Shown here piece by piece: positions 52,139-62,548 of a stretch of DNA of 64,000 nucleotides (its first letter is position 1; each line of letters starts with the position of its first letter). The notes below the pieces were generated by a model. It worked only from the letters and a program-made list of their open reading frames with translations, was not told where the DNA came from and searched no databases. The position numbers and the translations under genes are program-made. The DNA lies in NCBI RefSeq assembly GCF_008000995.1, contig NZ_CP042828.1, forward strand, positions 1,550,001-1,614,000, read 5' to 3'. The stretch is from Ruania zhangjianzhongii. GTDB taxonomy: Bacteria > Actinomycetota > Actinomycetes > Actinomycetales > Beutenbergiaceae.

Positions 52139-55100
52139 GTGCACCTGAAAACGCTGACGCTGCGCGGCTTCAAGTCGTTCGCGTCCGCGACCACGCTCAG
52201 CCTGGAGCCCGGGATCACCTGTGTGGTGGGTCCGAACGGATCCGGTAAGTCCAACGTGGTGGACGCGCTCTCCTGGGTGATGGGGGAGCAGGGAGCCAAG
52301 TCGCTGCGCGGCGGTGCGATGGCCGATGTGATCTTCGCCGGTACCTCCTCCCGGCCGCCGCTGGGCCGCGCCGAAGTGTCCCTGACCATCGACAACGCCG
52401 ACGGTGCGCTGCCGATCGAATACTCCGAGGTCACCATCTCCCGCACGCTGTTCCGCAACGGCGGCTCGGAGTACGCCATCAACGGCACCTCCTGCCGGCT
52501 GCTGGACATCCAGGACCTGCTCTCCGATTCTGGGCTCGGCCGGGAGATGCACGTGATCGTCGGCCAGGGCCGGTTGGACTCGGTGCTCTCTGCCACCCCC
52601 GAGGACCGGCGGGGATTCATCGAGGAGGCCGCCGGCATCCTCAAGCACCGCAAGCGCAAGGACAAGGCGCTGCGCAAGCTCGAGGCCACCGCGGCAAACC
52701 TGGCCCGGCTGACCGACCTGTCGGCTGAGATCCGGCGCCAGCTCGGGCCGCTGGCCAAGCAGGCCGACGTCGCCCGCCGCGCCCAGGTGGTGCAGATCGA
52801 CCTGCGGGACGCCCGGGCCCGGCTGCTCGCCGACGACTTGGTCCAGCTCACCTCCTCCCTCGCCCAGGAGATCGCCGACGAGACTGCGCTGCGCGAAGAA
52901 CGTTCCCGGGTGGAAGCCGAGCAGCACGAGGCCCGCCAACGCCTCACCCGGGTGGAGACCGATGCCGCGACCGCCGCCCCCGCACTGCGTGAGGCGAGTG
53001 AGATGTGGTACCGGCTCTCCTCGCTGCGCGAGCGTCTGCGCGGTACGCACACGCTGGCCGGAGAGCGGTGCCGGCTGCTCGGCACCCCGCAGACCGAGGA
53101 GAACCCCCGCCGCGATCCCGCCGATCTGGACGCCCAGGCCGCTCGCGCACGGGAGGCCGAGGCCGAGCTGACCATGGAGGCGGAGAAGGCCCGGGGCGAC
53201 CTGGAGGCGATGGTCACCGAACGCACCTACTCCGAACAGCGCAGCGCTGAGGCCGAACGGGCGCTGGCAGCAGTCCACCGGGGAGTGGCCGACCGGCGGG
53301 AGGGGCTGGCGCGACTCACCGGCCAGGTGGCCGCGATGCGCTCCAAGGCGGAGGCCAGCGAGGCCGAGCTGGACCGGCTCCGCCGAGACCTCGACGAGGC
53401 ACTCCAGCGCGCGGAGGCCGCCGAACGGGAGTTCGTCGCCCTGGAGCAGCAGGCCGTCGGCGCCCAGGAGGGTGAAGAGGGGCTGGACGAAGCACACGAA
53501 CAGGCCCTGGCCACCCTGGAAGAGGCCACGGCCGCCGTCACCGAGCTCACCGAGACCGAACGTGAGGCCGAGGGGGACAAAGCCACCTGGACAGCACGCC
53601 TGGACGCGCTACAGATGTCCCTCGCCCGCAAGGACGGTACCGGTGCACTGCTCTCCGCCGAGCTGCCCGGGGTGCTCGGCTCGGTCGCCGACCTGCTCAC
53701 CGTGGAGACCGGGTACGAGAACGCGATTGCTGCGGCGCTAGGACACCTCGCCGATGCCGCCGCCGCAGAGTCGGTGGACGTGGCCGTGGACGCGCTCCGG
53801 CACGTGCGGGAGGCCGAGGCCGGTCAGGCGCGGGTGCTGATCGCCACCGACGCCACCGCCGATGCTGCCGCCCCCGGAGCCCGGCCGAGCCCGGACCAGG
53901 GCCGTTGGGCCACCGACCTGGTCGAACCCGCTGAGGCCCTCACCGGCACTATCACCGGCCTGCTCGCCGATGTCGTGGTGGTGGAGGACCTGCACGCTGC
54001 CCGGCAGCTGTGCGCCGCCTCGCCGGAGCTGGTCGCAGTGACCACCGATGGCGATGTGCTCGGCACGGCCCAAGCCCGCGGCGGGGTCGCCGGTGGGCCC
54101 AGCGTGCTCGAGCTGCATGCCGCCAGGGACGAGGCCGAGACCCAGCTCGCGGACGCGCTCGCGCGGATCGAGCGCACCCGATTCGCGCTCGGCCCGGCTC
54201 GGGAAGCCGTGCAGAGCGCGCAGGCCGAGGTGGACTCCACGCTCGAGGCGCTGCACTCCTCGGACGCCAACCTGGCCGCAGTGGCGGACAAGCTCGGCCA
54301 GCACGGGTCGGCGATGCGCGGGGCGCGCGCCGAGGCGGACCGGATCCGGCCGGCGATCGAGGAGACCGAGAAGACCCGCGCCACCCGGGCCGAGGAACTC
54401 GCCGAGCTCACCCAGCGGCTGGAGAACGCGCAGGATCAGCCCGAGGACGAGGGGGTGGACCTGGACCAGGCCACCGCGGACCGGGACGCGCGCGCCGAGG
54501 CCGCGACGGCCGCCCGGGCCAAGGAGACCGACGCACGCCTGGTGCTGCGTACGGTGGAGGAGCGGGTCAAGGCGATCACCGGGCGGGCGGAATCCCTGGA
54601 ACGGGCCGCCCAGGCCGAGCGCCGCGCCCGCGAGGTCGCCGCGGAGCGGGCCAGACGCCGCACCGAGCAGTCCCAGGTGGCCGCAGCGGTACGGGACGGT
54701 GCCGCTCGTGCCCTGACCGCGATCGAGGACTCGCTGGCACAGGCAGAACGGCGCCGACAGGCGGCCGAGGACGAGCGAGCCACCCGGGAGGAGGAGCTCA
54801 CCAGCCTGCGTACCGCGCTGGACGAACTGTCCGCCCGGCACGCCAAGCTCACCGATGTGGTGCACCGTGACGAGGTCGCCCGGGCGCAGCAGAAGCTCCG
54901 CGTGGAGCAGCTCGAGCAGCGGGCGATCGAAGAGCTCGGCCTGGAACCGGACGTCCTCGCGCAGGAGTACGGACCGGACCAGCTGGTGCCCCAGGTGCCC
55001 TCGCCGGGCTCGGAGGAGGAGCCCGGCCCGCCACGCCCGTACGTGCGCGAGGAGCAGGAGAAGCGGCTGCGCGCGGCCGAGCGGGCGCTGAAGCTGCTCG

Positions 55101-55702
55101 GCAAGGTGAACCCGCTCGCCCTGGAGGAGCACGCCGCGCTCGAGGAGCGGCACCAGTTCCTCAGCGAGCAGCTGAACGACCTGAAGAAGTCCCGGGCCGA
55201 CCTGCTGGACATCGTTGCTCAGATCGACGAACGCGTGCAGGAGGTCTTCACCGAGGCCTACACCGACACCGCCGCCCAGTTCGAGCAGGTCTTCGCCCGG
55301 CTCTTTCCCGGTGGTGAGGGCCGGCTCGTGCTCACCGATCCGGACGACATGCTCACCACCGGGATCGAGGTGGAGGCCCGGCCGCCGGGGAAGAAGGTCA
55401 AGCGGCTCTCCTTGCTCTCCGGCGGGGAACGGTCGCTGACCGCTGTGGCCCTGCTGGTCTCGATCTTCAAGGCCCGGCCAAGCCCGTTCTACGTGATGGA
55501 CGAGGTCGAGGCGGCCCTCGACGACACCAACCTGGGCCGGCTGCTGGAGATCTTCCGCGAGCTGCGCTCGGACTCGCAGCTGATCGTGGTTACGCACCAG
55601 AAGCGCACGATGGAGGTTGCCGATGCGCTCTACGGGGTGACCATGCGTGGCGACGGCGTCACCACGGTGATCTCCCAGCGGCTCCAGGAGGACGCGGGCT
55701 GA
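52139..55702 (+). CDS. smc: chromosome segregation protein SMC
   Basis: Condensin ATPase that compacts and helps segregate the chromosome with ScpA/ScpB. 1187 residues, GTG start. Order: Walker A GPNGSGKSN (31-39), long coiled coil (about 165-500), hinge (about 505-650, with PGVLGSVADLLTV and a Gly-rich end near GGVAGGPSVLEL), second coil (about 655-1000), signature LLSGGERSLTAVALL near 1090, and Walker B FYVMDEVEAALDD near 1118. Ala/Glu/Arg-rich coils are normal for high-GC genomes. It is followed by a short tandem-repeat spacer and ftsY, a usual actinobacterial order (smc-ftsY). Confidence 0.97.
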   Translation: MHLKTLTLRGFKSFASATTLSLEPGITCVVGPNGSGKSNVVDALSWVMGEQGAKSLRGGAMADVIFAGTSSRPPLGRAEVSLTIDNADGALPIEYSEVTISRTLFRNGGSEYAINGTSCRLLDIQDLLSDSGLGREMHVIVGQGRLDSVLSATPEDRRGFIEEAAGILKHRKRKDKALRKLEATAANLARLTDLSAEIRRQLGPLAKQADVARRAQVVQIDLRDARARLLADDLVQLTSSLAQEIADETALREERSRVEAEQHEARQRLTRVETDAATAAPALREASEMWYRLSSLRERLRGTHTLAGERCRLLGTPQTEENPRRDPADLDAQAARAREAEAELTMEAEKARGDLEAMVTERTYSEQRSAEAERALAAVHRGVADRREGLARLTGQVAAMRSKAEASEAELDRLRRDLDEALQRAEAAEREFVALEQQAVGAQEGEEGLDEAHEQALATLEEATAAVTELTETEREAEGDKATWTARLDALQMSLARKDGTGALLSAELPGVLGSVADLLTVETGYENAIAAALGHLADAAAAESVDVAVDALRHVREAEAGQARVLIATDATADAAAPGARPSPDQGRWATDLVEPAEALTGTITGLLADVVVVEDLHAARQLCAASPELVAVTTDGDVLGTAQARGGVAGGPSVLELHAARDEAETQLADALARIERTRFALGPAREAVQSAQAEVDSTLEALHSSDANLAAVADKLGQHGSAMRGARAEADRIRPAIEETEKTRATRAEELAELTQRLENAQDQPEDEGVDLDQATADRDARAEAATAARAKETDARLVLRTVEERVKAITGRAESLERAAQAERRAREVAAERARRRTEQSQVAAAVRDGAARALTAIEDSLAQAERRRQAAEDERATREEELTSLRTALDELSARHAKLTDVVHRDEVARAQQKLRVEQLEQRAIEELGLEPDVLAQEYGPDQLVPQVPSPGSEEEPGPPRPYVREEQEKRLRAAERALKLLGKVNPLALEEHAALEERHQFLSEQLNDLKKSRADLLDIVAQIDERVQEVFTEAYTDTAAQFEQVFARLFPGGEGRLVLTDPDDMLTTGIEVEARPPGKKVKRLSLLSGGERSLTAVALLVSIFKARPSPFYVMDEVEAALDDTNLGRLLEIFRELRSDSQLIVVTHQKRTMEVADALYGVTMRGDGVTTVISQRLQEDAG

Positions 55703-55818
55703 GCAGGTCCGGTCCGGCCCCCGCGGGCAGGTCCGGCCCGCCCCGCGGGCAGGTCCGGTCCGGCCCCCGCGGGCAGGTCCGGTCCGGCCCCCGCGGGCAG
55801 GTCCGGTCCGCCCCGCGG
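55703..55818. repeat. 22/24-bp GC-rich tandem repeat, five units, after smc
   Basis: Five units of the form GCAGGTCCGGTCCGGC(C)CCCGCGG start at 55703, 55727, 55749, 55773 and 55797; units 2 and 5 are 22 bp, the others 24 bp. The first begins at the base after the smc stop. Each contains CCGCGGG, so adjacent units can fold back on each other, which may serve as a terminator. Confidence 0.95.
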
Positions 55819-55906
55819 GCAGGTGTGCTCCGGATCATGGTCGACGGCGTGTCTCCCCTCGGCGTGTCGCGCCGGGTTTGCAGCACGCCGGGCGATACTG
55901 GGGACT

Positions 55907-56215
55907 GTGAGTGGACCTTTCGTTGCCGTGATTGCCGCGATGGTGGCAGCGTGCACGCTGCTGCTCGCTCTGGTCCGCCGACACGTGCCCGCCGAAGGCC
56001 TCGTGCCGTGGGTGCGGGAGTCCTTCCGCTCCGTCCGGCAGGAGCACGCCGAGGTGGCCGAGCACGCCGAGGACGCCGAGACCACGGCGACCGCCGCCGT
56101 CGACCAGCAGCCTGCGCGAGTGAGCGACCTGCTGGACATGGGCGAGGACGGTCCCGCTTACCACCAGGCCCCGGACCTGATCGAGATGGTCGGCCGGCGG
56201 CGCAGCTCGCGCTGA
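55907..56215 (+). CDS. small single-pass membrane protein
   Basis: 102 residues with GTG start. One membrane helix (VAVIAAMVAACTLLLALV) sits at the N-terminus, followed by a cytoplasmic, acidic and Ala-rich segment (QEHAEVAEHAEDAETTATAA) that may be helical, and a basic end (GRRRSSR). Function not recognised. It lies between smc and ftsY in the same direction, 45 bp before ftsY, so it may be co-transcribed with ftsY. Confidence 0.65.
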   Translation: MSGPFVAVIAAMVAACTLLLALVRRHVPAEGLVPWVRESFRSVRQEHAEVAEHAEDAETTATAAVDQQPARVSDLLDMGEDGPAYHQAPDLIEMVGRRRSSR

Positions 56216-56260
56216 GGCGGGATTAGCCTCTCACCGGCGCAGTAGGTCACACTGTTGCAC

Positions 56261-57445
56261 GTGCTTGAGGACATCTGGCTCTACCTGGTCATTGCCGCCG
56301 TCGTCCTGATCGGCGGGATCTCCGCTCTGGTCACCACCCGGAAGCGACGCGGCCCCACCGACACCCGCGCGGACGCCCCGACGCTGGCGTCGCCGGAGGC
56401 CGAGGAGGACACCGGCGCCGGCGCGAGCGCGCCGCCGGACCAGGCAGCGCCTGCACCGGCGGCCGAGGAACCAGCCGCAGCCAGTGCCCCCACCCTGGAG
56501 CGCCCGGAGTCCGCCGCCGGGCGGATGGTGCGCCTGCGGGCGCGATTGGCTCGCTCCGGCACCCTGGGCGCCACCTTGCTGAACCTGCTTTCCCGCGGCG
56601 ACCTGACCGAGGCCGACTGGGAGGAGATCGAAGAGACCCTCCTGCTCGCCGACGTCGGTGCAGGCCCGACCGATGAGCTGATCGCCGCGCTGCGCACCCG
56701 GGTGAAGGTGCTCGGCACCAGTGACCCGGCGCAGGTGCGGGCGATGGTCCGCGAGGAGCTGCTCACTCTCGTGGATCCGGAGATGGACCGGCGGCTGGCG
56801 GTCAGCCCGGTAGTCGGCGACGACGGCGAGCCGCACCCGGCCACCATCCTGATGGTCGGGGTTAACGGCACCGGGAAGACCACCACCGTCGGCAAGCTCG
56901 CCCGGCTGCTGGTTGCCGAGGACCAGGACGTCCTGCTCGGTGCCGCCGACACCTTCCGCGCCGCCGCAGCCGACCAGCTCGCCACCTGGGGAGAGCGCGT
57001 GGGTGTGGGCGTGGTGCGCTCGGAGAAGGAGGGGGCGGATCCTGCCTCGGTCGCCTTCGACGCAGTGAAGACCGGCCGGGAGACCGGGGTGGACGTAGTG
57101 ATCGTCGATACCGCCGGGCGACTGCAGAACAAGGCCGGGCTGATGGACCAGCTCGGCAAGATCCGCCGCGTGGTCTCCCGTCAGGCACCGGTCGCCGAGG
57201 TGCTCCTCGTCCTGGACGCCACCACCGGGCAGAACGGGATGCGCCAGGCTCAGGTGTTCGCCGAGGCCGTGGACATCTCCGGCATCGTGCTCACCAAGCT
57301 GGACGGAACGGCCAAGGGAGGCATCGTCGTCTCCGTGCAGCGCGAGCTGGGCGTGCCGGTGAAGTTCGTCGGACTGGGGGAGGGGCCGGACGACCTCGCC
57401 CCGTTCGATCCCGAGGCGTTCGTGGACGCCCTGCTGGAGGGATGA
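56261..57445 (+). CDS. ftsY: signal recognition particle receptor FtsY
   Basis: SRP receptor GTPase that docks ribosome-SRP complexes at the membrane. 394 residues from GTG at 56261 (a TTG two codons earlier is possible). An N-terminal membrane helix (IWLYLVIAAVVLIGGISALV) replaces the purely amphipathic A domain of E. coli, then an Ala/Pro/Glu linker to about 80, then the NG domain: GVNGTGKTTTVGKLA near 200, DTFRAAAADQL near 230, VDTAGRLQNK near 283, TKLDGTAKGG near 345. The SRP partner ffh is 3.5 kb downstream, across the nitrogen genes. Confidence 0.95.
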   Translation: MLEDIWLYLVIAAVVLIGGISALVTTRKRRGPTDTRADAPTLASPEAEEDTGAGASAPPDQAAPAPAAEEPAAASAPTLERPESAAGRMVRLRARLARSGTLGATLLNLLSRGDLTEADWEEIEETLLLADVGAGPTDELIAALRTRVKVLGTSDPAQVRAMVREELLTLVDPEMDRRLAVSPVVGDDGEPHPATILMVGVNGTGKTTTVGKLARLLVAEDQDVLLGAADTFRAAAADQLATWGERVGVGVVRSEKEGADPASVAFDAVKTGRETGVDVVIVDTAGRLQNKAGLMDQLGKIRRVVSRQAPVAEVLLVLDATTGQNGMRQAQVFAEAVDISGIVLTKLDGTAKGGIVVSVQRELGVPVKFVGLGEGPDDLAPFDPEAFVDALLEG

Positions 57446-57501
57446 AAACACCCGCGGAATCCCACCCGCCGAAACGTGACGTTCACACCCGGGCGGAAAG
57501 C

Positions 57502-57539
57502 GTCACACCGGCGTAACACGTCTGGTCACAGCGCGAAAT
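57502..57539 (+). promoter_or_regulatory. phased GTNAC half-sites, candidate GlnR box upstream of amtB
   Basis: GTCAC (57502), GTAAC (57513), GTCAC (57525) and GAAAT (57535) recur at 10-12-bp spacing, about one helical turn. Actinobacterial GlnR sites are built of alternating GTNAC and GAAAC half-sites with 6-bp gaps. GAAAC at 57471 with GTGAC at 57476 lies further upstream. The match is suggestive, not exact. Confidence 0.4.
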
Positions 57540-57601
57540 GAGCACCACGCACTCTCTTTCCTAGGCCGGCCGCCCGAGCCGGCACGTGCGGAGAAGAGTG
57601 C

Positions 57602-59190
<1,589 letters not shown>

Positions 59191-59192
59191 AA

Positions 59193-60935
59193 GTGGCCGT
59201 CCCGGCCGGCCACGGTCAGGCCCCGCAGCTGCGGAGCCTGACCGTGGCCCGGCTGGCCCTGACCGGAGCGGGTTCCGGTTACCGCCGGCAGCTGGCTGAC
59301 CTCGTCGATGCCGCACTGGTCGATCTCTGGCAGGAGGTGACCGCACGGGTCGGTATCGAGGCCGGGGTGGCGCTGGCCGCGGTCGGTTCACACGGACGCC
59401 GGGACGCCGGGCCGACGAGCGACCTGGACCTGCTGCTCGTCCACGACGGCACGGTGGCGCCGGACCTGCTCACCAACCTGGCGCAGGCACTCTGGTACCC
59501 GATCTGGGACGCCGGCGTCGACCTCGACCACTCGGTCCGCAGCGTGGTGCAGTGCCGGCACGTGGCCTCGGCGGATGTGGTGGCGGCCACCGGCATGCTG
59601 GACCTGCGGCACGTCGCCGGCGACTACGAGCTGACCGGCCGGGCCCGCTCCGCGGTGCTCGCCGACTGGCGGGCCGCAGCCCGCCTGCGGATGCCCGAGC
59701 TGATCACCTCCACCCGGGTGCGTGCCAGCACCCACGGGGAGCTCGCCTACCTGATCGAAGCGGACCTGAAGGAGAGCAGGGGCGGGCTGCGGGACGCCGT
59801 CGTCTGCTCCGCCCTGAGTACGAGCTGGCTGGCCGACCGGCCGCACGGCGGGTTCGACCGTGCCTATCAGCGCCTGCTGGATGCCCGCGATGCGCTCGCG
59901 GTCACCGCGCGGACCCGCACCAACCTGCTGCTGCGGGTGTACGCCGACGAGGTGGCCACCCGGCTCGGCCACCGCGACGCCGACGATCTGCTCGCCGAGC
60001 TTGCCCAGTGCGGTCGGGTGATCGCCGCAGCGCTGGACGTGACGGTCCGCCACGCCCGCCAGGCACTGCGGCGACCCACGCCCCGGTTGCGGCCGGTGGT
60101 GGTCCGCGGTCGATGGCAGCCGCCTCGGCTGCCGGTGGTGGCCGAGCAGCTGGCCGAGCACGACGGCGAGCTCGTCCTCGCCGCTGGCGTCGATCCTGCC
60201 CGAGACCCCGAGCTGACCGTGCGGGCCGCTGCCGCAGCGGCCCGCACCGGCCTGCCACTCTCCCCGGTGACGATCCGCTCGCTGAGCCAGGCTGCCGCAC
60301 CTGTCCACCCCTGGCCTGCCGCTGCCCGCCTGCACCTGCTCACCCTGATGCGCTCCGGCCCGGCACAGATCCCGGTGTGGGAGGACCTCGATCTCGCTGG
60401 GGTGGTGACCCGGTGGATCCCAGAGTGGGCGGCGGTGCGGAACCGGCCACAGCGCAATCCGGTGCACCGGTACACAGTGGACCGGCACCTGGTGCAGACA
60501 GTGGCGAACACTCACGACGCTCCGGCGAGCCTCCCCGGCCGAGACCGGCTGCTGTGGGCGGCATTGCTGCACGACATCGGCAAGGTGACCGGAGTGCAGC
60601 ACCACCCCAGCGCCGGTGTGCCGATCGCCGCCGCGGTGCTGGACCGCTTCGGAGTTGCGGCGGCGGACGCGGGCGACGTGCTCACCTTGATCCGGCAGCA
60701 CTTGCTTCTGGCCGAAACCGCCACCAGTCGAGACGTCGCTGATCCGGTGGTCGCCGAGGAGGTGGCTGCCGCCCTGGACCACCGCACGGACCTGATGCTG
60801 TTGCTCCGGGCGCTCACCGAAGCCGATGCTCTCGCGGCCGGGCCGAAGGCGTGGACATCCTGGCGAGCGAACCTGGTGGAGCGACTCACAGTGAACGCGC
60901 TCCGCTGGTGCAGATATCCTGGTCGCAGCACCTGA
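59193..60935 (+). CDS. glnD: PII nucleotidyltransferase GlnD, lacking ACT domains
   Basis: Modifies and demodifies Tyr51 of PII. 580 residues from GTG at 59193. The nucleotidyltransferase domain has VGSHGRRDAGPTSDLDLLLV with metal-binding Asp77 and Asp79; a helical GlnD domain follows; an HD demodifying domain has LLWAALLHDIGKVTG near 455-469. The protein ends about 90 residues after that motif, at the end of the HD domain. The two C-terminal ACT domains (about 200 residues) that sense glutamine in most GlnD proteins are missing, and ffh begins only 22 bp later, so no remnant is present. The upstream in-frame ATG at 58821 inside amtB/glnB is rejected. Confidence 0.92.
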   Translation: MAVPAGHGQAPQLRSLTVARLALTGAGSGYRRQLADLVDAALVDLWQEVTARVGIEAGVALAAVGSHGRRDAGPTSDLDLLLVHDGTVAPDLLTNLAQALWYPIWDAGVDLDHSVRSVVQCRHVASADVVAATGMLDLRHVAGDYELTGRARSAVLADWRAAARLRMPELITSTRVRASTHGELAYLIEADLKESRGGLRDAVVCSALSTSWLADRPHGGFDRAYQRLLDARDALAVTARTRTNLLLRVYADEVATRLGHRDADDLLAELAQCGRVIAAALDVTVRHARQALRRPTPRLRPVVVRGRWQPPRLPVVAEQLAEHDGELVLAAGVDPARDPELTVRAAAAAARTGLPLSPVTIRSLSQAAAPVHPWPAAARLHLLTLMRSGPAQIPVWEDLDLAGVVTRWIPEWAAVRNRPQRNPVHRYTVDRHLVQTVANTHDAPASLPGRDRLLWAALLHDIGKVTGVQHHPSAGVPIAAAVLDRFGVAAADAGDVLTLIRQHLLLAETATSRDVADPVVAEEVAAALDHRTDLMLLLRALTEADALAAGPKAWTSWRANLVERLTVNALRWCRYPGRST

Positions 60936-60957
60936 CCGCCTGCCTGAGGATTCCCAC

Positions 60958-62544
60958 GTGTTCGCCAGCCTGTCTGATCGGCTCAACGCCACCTTCAAGT
61001 CCCTGCGCGGGAAGGGTCGGCTGTCGGAGACCGACATCGAGACCACTGTCTCCCAGATCCGCCGCGCCCTGCTCGATGCCGACGTTGCCGTGCCCGCTGT
61101 GCGGGCGTTCACCGCCGCCGTGCGGGAGCGGGCCGGTTCGGCGGAGGTGTCCCAGGCGCTGAACCCGGCGCAGCAGGTCGTCAAGATCGTGCACGAGCAG
61201 CTGATCGAGATCCTCGGCGGCGACTCCCGTGAGATCACCTTCGCCAAGCACCCGCCGACGGTGATCATGCTGGCCGGCCTCCAGGGTGCCGGTAAGACCA
61301 CGCTCGCCGGGAAGCTCGGCGCCTGGTTGAAGGAGCAGGGGCATACTCCGCTGCTGGTGGCTGCCGACCTGCAGCGCCCGAACGCGGTCACCCAGCTGCA
61401 GGTGGTCGGTGACCGTGCCGGTGTGCCGGTCTGGGCGCCGGAGCCGGGTAACGGGGTAGGTGACCCGGTCGCTACCGCGCGCACCGGTGTGGACCAGGCG
61501 CGGGCGAAGTACCACGACGTGGTGGTGGTGGACACCGCCGGCCGCCTGGGTGTGGACACCGAGATGATGCAGCAGGCGGTCGATATCCGGGACGCAGTGC
61601 GCCCGGACGAGATCCTGTTCGTGGTGGACGCCATGATCGGTCAGGACGCGGTCACCACCGCCCAGGCGTTCTCCGAGGGTGTCGGGTTCACCGGAGTGGT
61701 GCTGTCCAAGCTCGACGGCGACGCTCGCGGTGGTGCCGCGCTGTCCATCCGCACGGTCACCGGAGCTCCGGTGCTGTTCGCCTCCACCGGTGAGCGCCTC
61801 GGTGATTTCGAGCGGTTCCACCCGGACCGGATGGCCTCCCGGATCCTCGACATGGGCGATGTGCTCACCCTGATCGAGCAGGCGGAGAAGGCCTTCGACG
61901 AGGACCAGGCCGCCGAGATCGCGAACAAGATCGCCGGCGACGGAGACTTCACCCTGCACGACTTCCTGCAGCAGATGCAGCAGCTGAAGAAGCTCGGCCC
62001 GATGAAGAAGATGCTCGAGATGATGCCCGGAATGGGGCAGATGCGTGAGCAGCTGGAGAACTTCGACGAGTCCGACGTCACCCGCATCGAGGCGATGGTG
62101 CAGTCGATGACCCCGGCGGAGCGGGCGAACCCGAAGCTCATCAACGGCTCTCGTCGGTCCCGGATCGCCCGCGGCTCGGGCACTACCGTCAGTGAGATCA
62201 ACGGGCTGCTCGAGCGGTTCGAGCACGCGAAGACGATGATGCGCTCGATGGCGCGCAACGGCGGCCAGATGCCGGGGATGGGTGGGTTGCCCGGGATGGG
62301 CGGGATGCCCGGGGCCGGGAAGAAGTCCAAGGGCCGGATGGCACCGCCGAAGAAGACGAAGAAGGGCAAGTCCGGTAATCCAGCCAAGCGTGCCCAGCAG
62401 GAGCGGGAGGCAGCCGAGCGCGCAGCGCGGGGCCCACAAGCGCCGAGTGGCTCCTCCTTCGGGGTGAGTCAGGACCCCGGTGATGTGGACCCGACGTCGC
62501 TGGACCTGCCCGCCGGGTTCGAGAAGTTCCTCGGCCGCCGCTGA
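60958..62544 (+). CDS. ffh: signal recognition particle protein Ffh
   Basis: SRP54 GTPase that binds signal peptides and 4.5S RNA, 528 residues, GTG start. NG domain: GLQGAGKTTLAGKLG near 107-121, DLQRPNAVTQL near 138, VDTAGRLGVD near 185, SKLDGDARGGAAL near 245. The M domain (about 325-440) includes KKMLEMMPGMGQM and SRIARGSGTTVSEIN, the RNA-binding helix-loop-helix. A Met/Gly/Pro-rich finger (MPGMGGLPGMGGMPGAG) and a Lys-rich tail extend it to a length usual for actinobacteria. No ffs (SRP RNA) gene was recognised nearby. Confidence 0.97.
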   Translation: MFASLSDRLNATFKSLRGKGRLSETDIETTVSQIRRALLDADVAVPAVRAFTAAVRERAGSAEVSQALNPAQQVVKIVHEQLIEILGGDSREITFAKHPPTVIMLAGLQGAGKTTLAGKLGAWLKEQGHTPLLVAADLQRPNAVTQLQVVGDRAGVPVWAPEPGNGVGDPVATARTGVDQARAKYHDVVVVDTAGRLGVDTEMMQQAVDIRDAVRPDEILFVVDAMIGQDAVTTAQAFSEGVGFTGVVLSKLDGDARGGAALSIRTVTGAPVLFASTGERLGDFERFHPDRMASRILDMGDVLTLIEQAEKAFDEDQAAEIANKIAGDGDFTLHDFLQQMQQLKKLGPMKKMLEMMPGMGQMREQLENFDESDVTRIEAMVQSMTPAERANPKLINGSRRSRIARGSGTTVSEINGLLERFEHAKTMMRSMARNGGQMPGMGGLPGMGGMPGAGKKSKGRMAPPKKTKKGKSGNPAKRAQQEREAAERAARGPQAPSGSSFGVSQDPGDVDPTSLDLPAGFEKFLGRR

Positions 62545-62548
62545 CGCC

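Noticed and set aside
54010-54870. 286-codon ORF inside smc
   Set aside because: Alternate-frame shadow of the second coiled coil; Gly/Arg-rich with no motif.
55703-55818. CRISPR or BOX/REP array
   Set aside because: Units abut directly with no variable spacers; it is a simple tandem repeat.
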